From NCBI RefSeq assembly GCF_008868125.1, contig NZ_WAAQ01000001.1, positions 186,001 to 250,000 of the forward strand: a DNA stretch of 64,000 nt. Direction: 5' to 3'. The stretch comes from Microbacterium maritypicum. GTDB lineage: Bacteria > Actinomycetota > Actinomycetes > Actinomycetales > Microbacteriaceae. Positions 60,874 to 64,000 of this stretch are shown one piece after another; position 1 is the stretch's first letter; each line of letters begins with the position of its first letter. The notes beneath the pieces were generated by a model, which saw only the letters and a list, made by a program, of their open reading frames with translations, was not told the origin of the DNA and did not search any database. A program made the translations under genes and the position numbers.

Positions 60874-61425
60874 ATGACGGATCCCCGAGACGCGGCGGCG
60901 CGGTATCTCGCGAGCAGGCAGAACGGCGAGAGCGCCGACGGCGACGAGGAGTCGGGTACGCCGCCGGGGATCGCCGCGGCGGTCGATCGTGCCGCGTTCA
61001 TCGAGACGGCCATCCAGGTGGCGATCCGCCGCGGAGAGTTCGACGACCTGCCCGGCGCGGGCAAACCCCTCGAAGGACTCGGCACCCACCACGACCCCGA
61101 CTGGTGGATCCGCCGGAAGATCGAGACCGAGAACCTGACCGGTCTCGGGCCCCCGGCGATCCTGCTGCGCACGGAAGACCGGGAACTGAACGACCAGCTC
61201 GATCTGCTCGGTCGCGAGTCGGATGTGCGCACCGTCGTCGAAGACTTCAACCGGCGTGTGCGGGAAGCGCGCCGCCAGCTCCAGGGCGGTCCGCCTGTCG
61301 TCACGTCACCCCGCGACGTCGACGCCGAGGTGGCCGCCTGGGCGGAGCGTCGGGCGGCGCGGCCGAACGCCGCCCCCGCCGAGCAGCCGCGACGCCGACG
61401 CTTCCGCGTGCGGCGCCGCAGCTGA
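60874..61425 (+). CDS. DUF1992 (DnaJ-homologue C28-type) protein
   Basis: A 183-residue protein. The DUF1992 core is FIETAIQVAIRRGEFDDLPGAGKPLEGL (about residues 40-70, seen in pieces) and HHDPDWWIRRKIE. An Arg-rich C-terminus follows. GGAGG at 60863-60867, 6 nt before ATG, fixes the start. Function unknown in bacteria. Confidence 0.87.
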   Translation: MTDPRDAAARYLASRQNGESADGDEESGTPPGIAAAVDRAAFIETAIQVAIRRGEFDDLPGAGKPLEGLGTHHDPDWWIRRKIETENLTGLGPPAILLRTEDRELNDQLDLLGRESDVRTVVEDFNRRVREARRQLQGGPPVVTSPRDVDAEVAAWAERRAARPNAAPAEQPRRRRFRVRRRS

Positions 61426-61430
61426 CGGAT

Positions 61431-61907
61431 TCACCCGGGTCTCCGCCCGGTCGCTCGCGACCGACGTGCACGAAACCATCCGTCCATCCCGAACCGTCCC
61501 GAACCGGGCAGGAGGAGGACGACCGCGGAGAGCACGACCATCGCCGGATACTGTGCGATCAGCTGATCGGCGCTCCAATAGAGCATCAGCGTCCCGATCG
61601 ACACGAAGGCCGCGATCCTGGTCAGCGATCCCGCGACCAGCAGCACTCCGAGAACGACCTCGAGAGCGGGCATCACCACACCGAACAGAGCCGGCGCCGT
61701 CCCCATGACCGACCCGAGCGGCTCGAAGAACCACGGCACCCGAGGGTTCCCCTCCGTGCTCTGCGCCACCAACTCGATGTCGGCCGCCCCGAATCCGGCG
61801 CGGTACTTCAGGAAGCCCTCGATCATCCAGAGCACCCCGACCGCCACCCTGGCCCCGCCGCCGAGCAGCGACAGGGTCAGGGCGCCTGCGGGTCGCGATC
61901 CGGTCAT
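61431..61907 (-). CDS. DoxX-like membrane protein
   Basis: A 158-residue protein with four membrane helices. The first has GGGARVAVGVLWMIEGFLKY and the third SLTRIAAFVSIGTLMLYW, which fit the DoxX/TQO-small-subunit plan. ATGA overlap with the DM13 gene shows an operon. A redox role together with DM13 is possible. Confidence 0.78.
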   Translation of the reverse strand: MTGSRPAGALTLSLLGGGARVAVGVLWMIEGFLKYRAGFGAADIELVAQSTEGNPRVPWFFEPLGSVMGTAPALFGVVMPALEVVLGVLLVAGSLTRIAAFVSIGTLMLYWSADQLIAQYPAMVVLSAVVLLLPGSGRFGMDGWFRARRSRATGRRPG

Positions 61908-62356
61908 GAGAGCTCGGCTGCTCCGAACACGGCCTTCGCCTTGTCGCAGTGGATCACGACATACGAGTACTTCGAGGTGTCGACACCGTCGAGCGTGAAG
62001 GTCTGCGTGGCGGTGTCGAACGAGACGGCGTCGACGAGCATGCCGGCGGAGACGGCGGCCTCATCGGTGCCGTCGGTGAGATAGACGTGCAGATCGGGAC
62101 CCTCGTCGGACGAGAAGCCGGACAGGGTGATCGCGTCGTCGGTCACGGTGACGGTGCCGGACACCGTCTTCTCGTTCAGGCCCATGAACGCCCCGGTCTT
62201 CTCTGCCATCGTCATCGCGGCACCCGAGTCCGCGCTCTGCGACGCCGATGACGAGGGCGTGGTGTCCTCGGTCGCTGCGGGCGAGCTGCACGCCGACAGG
62301 GCGAGGGCGAGGGCGAGGGTGAGGGCCGCTGTGGCGGCGAGAGCGATCTTGCGCAT
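61904..62356 (-). CDS. DM13-domain lipoprotein
   Basis: A 150-residue exported lipoprotein: lipobox L20-S-A-C23, a ~25-residue Ser/Thr-rich linker, then a DM13 domain with SSDEGPDLHVYL and YSYVVIHCDKAKAVFGAAEL. The Cys in VVIHCDK is the conserved candidate redox or haem ligand of this domain. AGGAG precedes the ATG. The following DoxX-like gene overlaps, so the two may form an electron-transfer pair at the membrane. Confidence 0.88.
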   Translation of the reverse strand: MRKIALAATAALTLALALALSACSSPAATEDTTPSSSASQSADSGAAMTMAEKTGAFMGLNEKTVSGTVTVTDDAITLSGFSSDEGPDLHVYLTDGTDEAAVSAGMLVDAVSFDTATQTFTLDGVDTSKYSYVVIHCDKAKAVFGAAELS

Positions 62357-62523
62357 GAGGTTCTCCTGTTCACTGTGTGTGCGACGGTGTGGCCGCGACG
62401 ACGGATGCCGCGGCGGATCGCACTTCGAAGAACGCTATGAACGAGACGAGCGCCGCGGGGAAGACCTTTCGGGACCGTAAGGAACCGCACGATGGCGCGG
62501 ATCGCGCGACTAGTGTCGACCCC

Positions 62524-63222
62524 ATGCAGGAGGCAACCGAGGTCGTCGTGGTCGAAGACGACCCCACCGTCAGGGAGGCGGTGGGGGCGTACCTGCGGGC
62601 CAACGGCTACGCGGTCTCCAGCTTCGGTGACGGGGTCTCGGCGCGCACGGCGCTGCGTGACACCGTCCCCGATGTGGTGATCGTCGATCGAATGCTGCCC
62701 GGCATCAGCGGCGACGAGCTGTGCCGCGATCTGCGCTCGTTCTCCGACGTGCCCATCATGATGCTCACCGCGCTCGGGCAGGTGGATGACCGCATCGAGG
62801 GCTTCGAGTTCGGCGTCGACGACTACCTCGCGAAGCCGTTCTCGCTGCGGGAGCTTCTCCTGCGGGTCGGGGCGCTCGTGCGCCGCTCGCAGGTGGTGCA
62901 GGCCTCGGTCGGCGAGGTGCGCGCCGGCGTCTTCGTGATCGATCCCCTCCGGCGTCGGGTCTGGGTGCGCCAGGAGGAGGTCCCCCTCACCGCGCGCGAG
63001 TACGACCTGCTGCACTTCCTGGTGCGCAACCAGGGGCGCCCGCTCGGGCGCGACGAGATCCTCCGTGAGGCCTGGGGGTGGAGCTTCGGTGAGGCCTCGA
63101 CGGTCACCGTGCACGTGCGCCGGCTGCGGGAGAAGATCGAGGTGGATCCTCGAGACCCCATCCACCTGCGCACGCAATGGGGCGTCGGCTATCGATTCTC
63201 GGCGGAGGGGGACCGCTCGTGA
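62524..63222 (+). CDS. Response regulator, OmpR/PhoB type
   Basis: A 232-residue regulator. Receiver domain with VVVEDD acidic pocket, phospho-acceptor D55 (IVDRMLPGISG) and K in DYLAKPFSL; C-terminal winged helix with LTAREYDLLHFLVRNQGRPL and STVTVHVRRLREKIE. TAGTGT (62511-62516) lies 7 nt before the ATG. The kinase gene follows with a GTGA overlap. Confidence 0.94.
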   Translation: MQEATEVVVVEDDPTVREAVGAYLRANGYAVSSFGDGVSARTALRDTVPDVVIVDRMLPGISGDELCRDLRSFSDVPIMMLTALGQVDDRIEGFEFGVDDYLAKPFSLRELLLRVGALVRRSQVVQASVGEVRAGVFVIDPLRRRVWVRQEEVPLTAREYDLLHFLVRNQGRPLGRDEILREAWGWSFGEASTVTVHVRRLREKIEVDPRDPIHLRTQWGVGYRFSAEGDRS

Positions 63223-64000
63223 TCATGCTCTCCGCAGCCGACGTGCTGCTGATCGTGCTGACGTGCCTGCTCGTCGCCGCGTGCGTCGCGGCGCTCACCC
63301 TCGTCCTGCTGCGGGTTCTGCGCCGCCGGTCGTTCCGTGCGCAGCTGATGCTGGTCGCGAGCGCGGGTGTCGTCGCGATGGCGGCATCCGTCGTCGCGAT
63401 CTCGCTGGAGATGTACATCTCCACGCATGACCTGACCGTGCTCCTCGCCGTGATCGCGGTGTCCCTCATCCTGGGCCTCGCGACGGCCTGGGTCGTGGCC
63501 AGGGCGATGCGGTCGTCGTTCGATCGCCTGTCCGCATCGCTCGACGAGGTCGGCCGCGGCGGCGTGATCGTCGCCGAGCAGGGCGGGTCCCGCGAGCTGG
63601 ACGACCTGTCGGCGCAGCTGGCCGAGGTGTCGGGGAAGGTGGACGCCGCGAGTGCCGAACTGGAGCGGCTGGACTCGGCGCGGCGGCGGTTCTTCGCCTG
63701 GATATCACACGATCTGCGCACTCCGTTGACGGCGGTACGCGCGCTCGCCGAGTCGATCGAGGAGGGGGCTGCCGATGCCCCTGAGCGCTTCGCGGGGCAG
63801 GTTCGGGTGCAGGTCGACACCATGAGCCGCATGGTCGACGACCTGTTCGAGCTGTCCACGTTGACCTCCGGAGCGGTGCAGCTGCAGACGCAGCAGGTCG
63901 ACCTGCTCGATGTGGTCTCGGATGCCGTCGCGGATGTCGCGGCCGCCGCCGCCCGCCACGGCGTGCGCATCGTCGAGCGCGGGGTGGGCGCGCACGTGCT
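63219..64000 (+). CDS. Sensor histidine kinase (partial)
   Basis: 260 codons are present; the gene runs off the right edge. Two membrane helices (residues about 5-26 and 36-80, the second part made of two hydrophobic stretches) bracket a very short outside loop, then a HAMP-like segment and the HisKA box FFAWISHDLRTPLTAVRA with H164. The HATPase domain begins at the edge. GTG 63219 overlaps the regulator stop; an ATG two codons later is an alternative. Confidence 0.92.
   Translation, partial: MIMLSAADVLLIVLTCLLVAACVAALTLVLLRVLRRRSFRAQLMLVASAGVVAMAASVVAISLEMYISTHDLTVLLAVIAVSLILGLATAWVVARAMRSSFDRLSASLDEVGRGGVIVAEQGGSRELDDLSAQLAEVSGKVDAASAELERLDSARRRFFAWISHDLRTPLTAVRALAESIEEGAADAPERFAGQVRVQVDTMSRMVDDLFELSTLTSGAVQLQTQQVDLLDVVSDAVADVAAAAARHGVRIVERGVGAHV

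Noticed and set aside
1..64000. tRNA, rRNA, CRISPR array, insertion sequence or integrase
   Set aside because: No cloverleaf-like segment, regular spacer-repeat array, terminal inverted repeats or transposase/integrase frame was found on reading; a tRNAscan or HMM run would be decisive.

Overview
The window is a dense, very GC-rich actinobacterial chromosome segment. It has about 64 protein genes on both strands, short intergenic gaps (none over 300 bases), and no tRNA, rRNA, insertion sequence, CRISPR array or prophage that I could find. Three features point to a Microbacteriaceae-type actinobacterium, probably near Microbacterium: an HspR-type HAIR operator before a ClpB without its N-domain, an LAxTG sorting signal, and many genes with a TANNNT -10 box only 6-7 nt before the start codon (leaderless pattern). 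The family and genus are inferred from recalled gene content, not from a search.

Left part (1-20 kb): a glycan-foraging locus with a divergent GH5 enzyme (cut by the window edge), a sugar ABC importer (binding protein and two permeases), a GH20 hexosaminidase and a GH38 alpha-mannosidase. This is the exo-enzyme set needed for the mannose/GlcNAc core of N-glycans. Next come a DUF2252 protein, two GT4 glycosyltransferases, a LysE exporter, a GlxA-type regulator, an NRDE protein, coaBC, and clpB under a HAIR operator that lies inside the coaBC reading frame.

Middle part (20-39 kb): nitroreductase, LysR regulator divergent from putA, a NatAB-type ABC exporter, a BenE-type transporter and a LuxR/histidine-kinase pair. 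A long motif is shared by the kinase and exporter promoters at identical spacing. A VOC-HxlR operon, a repeat-rich cell-wall protein with an LASTG signal, HAD phosphatase and xthA, pyrE with a ROK kinase, three tandem small membrane/coiled-coil genes and an MFS transporter follow.

Peptidoglycan-recycling block (38.8-49.9 kb): a MurR/RpiR regulator divergent from an operon for a peptide-type ABC importer, MurQ, AnmK, a GNAT, a dipeptide epimerase, a serine beta-lactamase-like hydrolase and a fused two-domain ATPase. Together they can import muropeptides or anhydro-sugars, convert anhydroMurNAc to GlcNAc-6-P, and turn L-Ala-D-Glu into L-Ala-L-Glu.

Right part (49.9-64 kb): YdeI and HAD proteins; a DtxR-family regulator with MntR-type ligands and, 4.2 kb away, mntH with two matching operator boxes; a TetR-controlled amidohydrolase and NhaC antiporter; an RNA methyltransferase; a second membrane protein built on 11-residue coiled-coil repeats; a MATE exporter; a DM13/DoxX pair; and an OmpR-type two-component system cut by the right edge.
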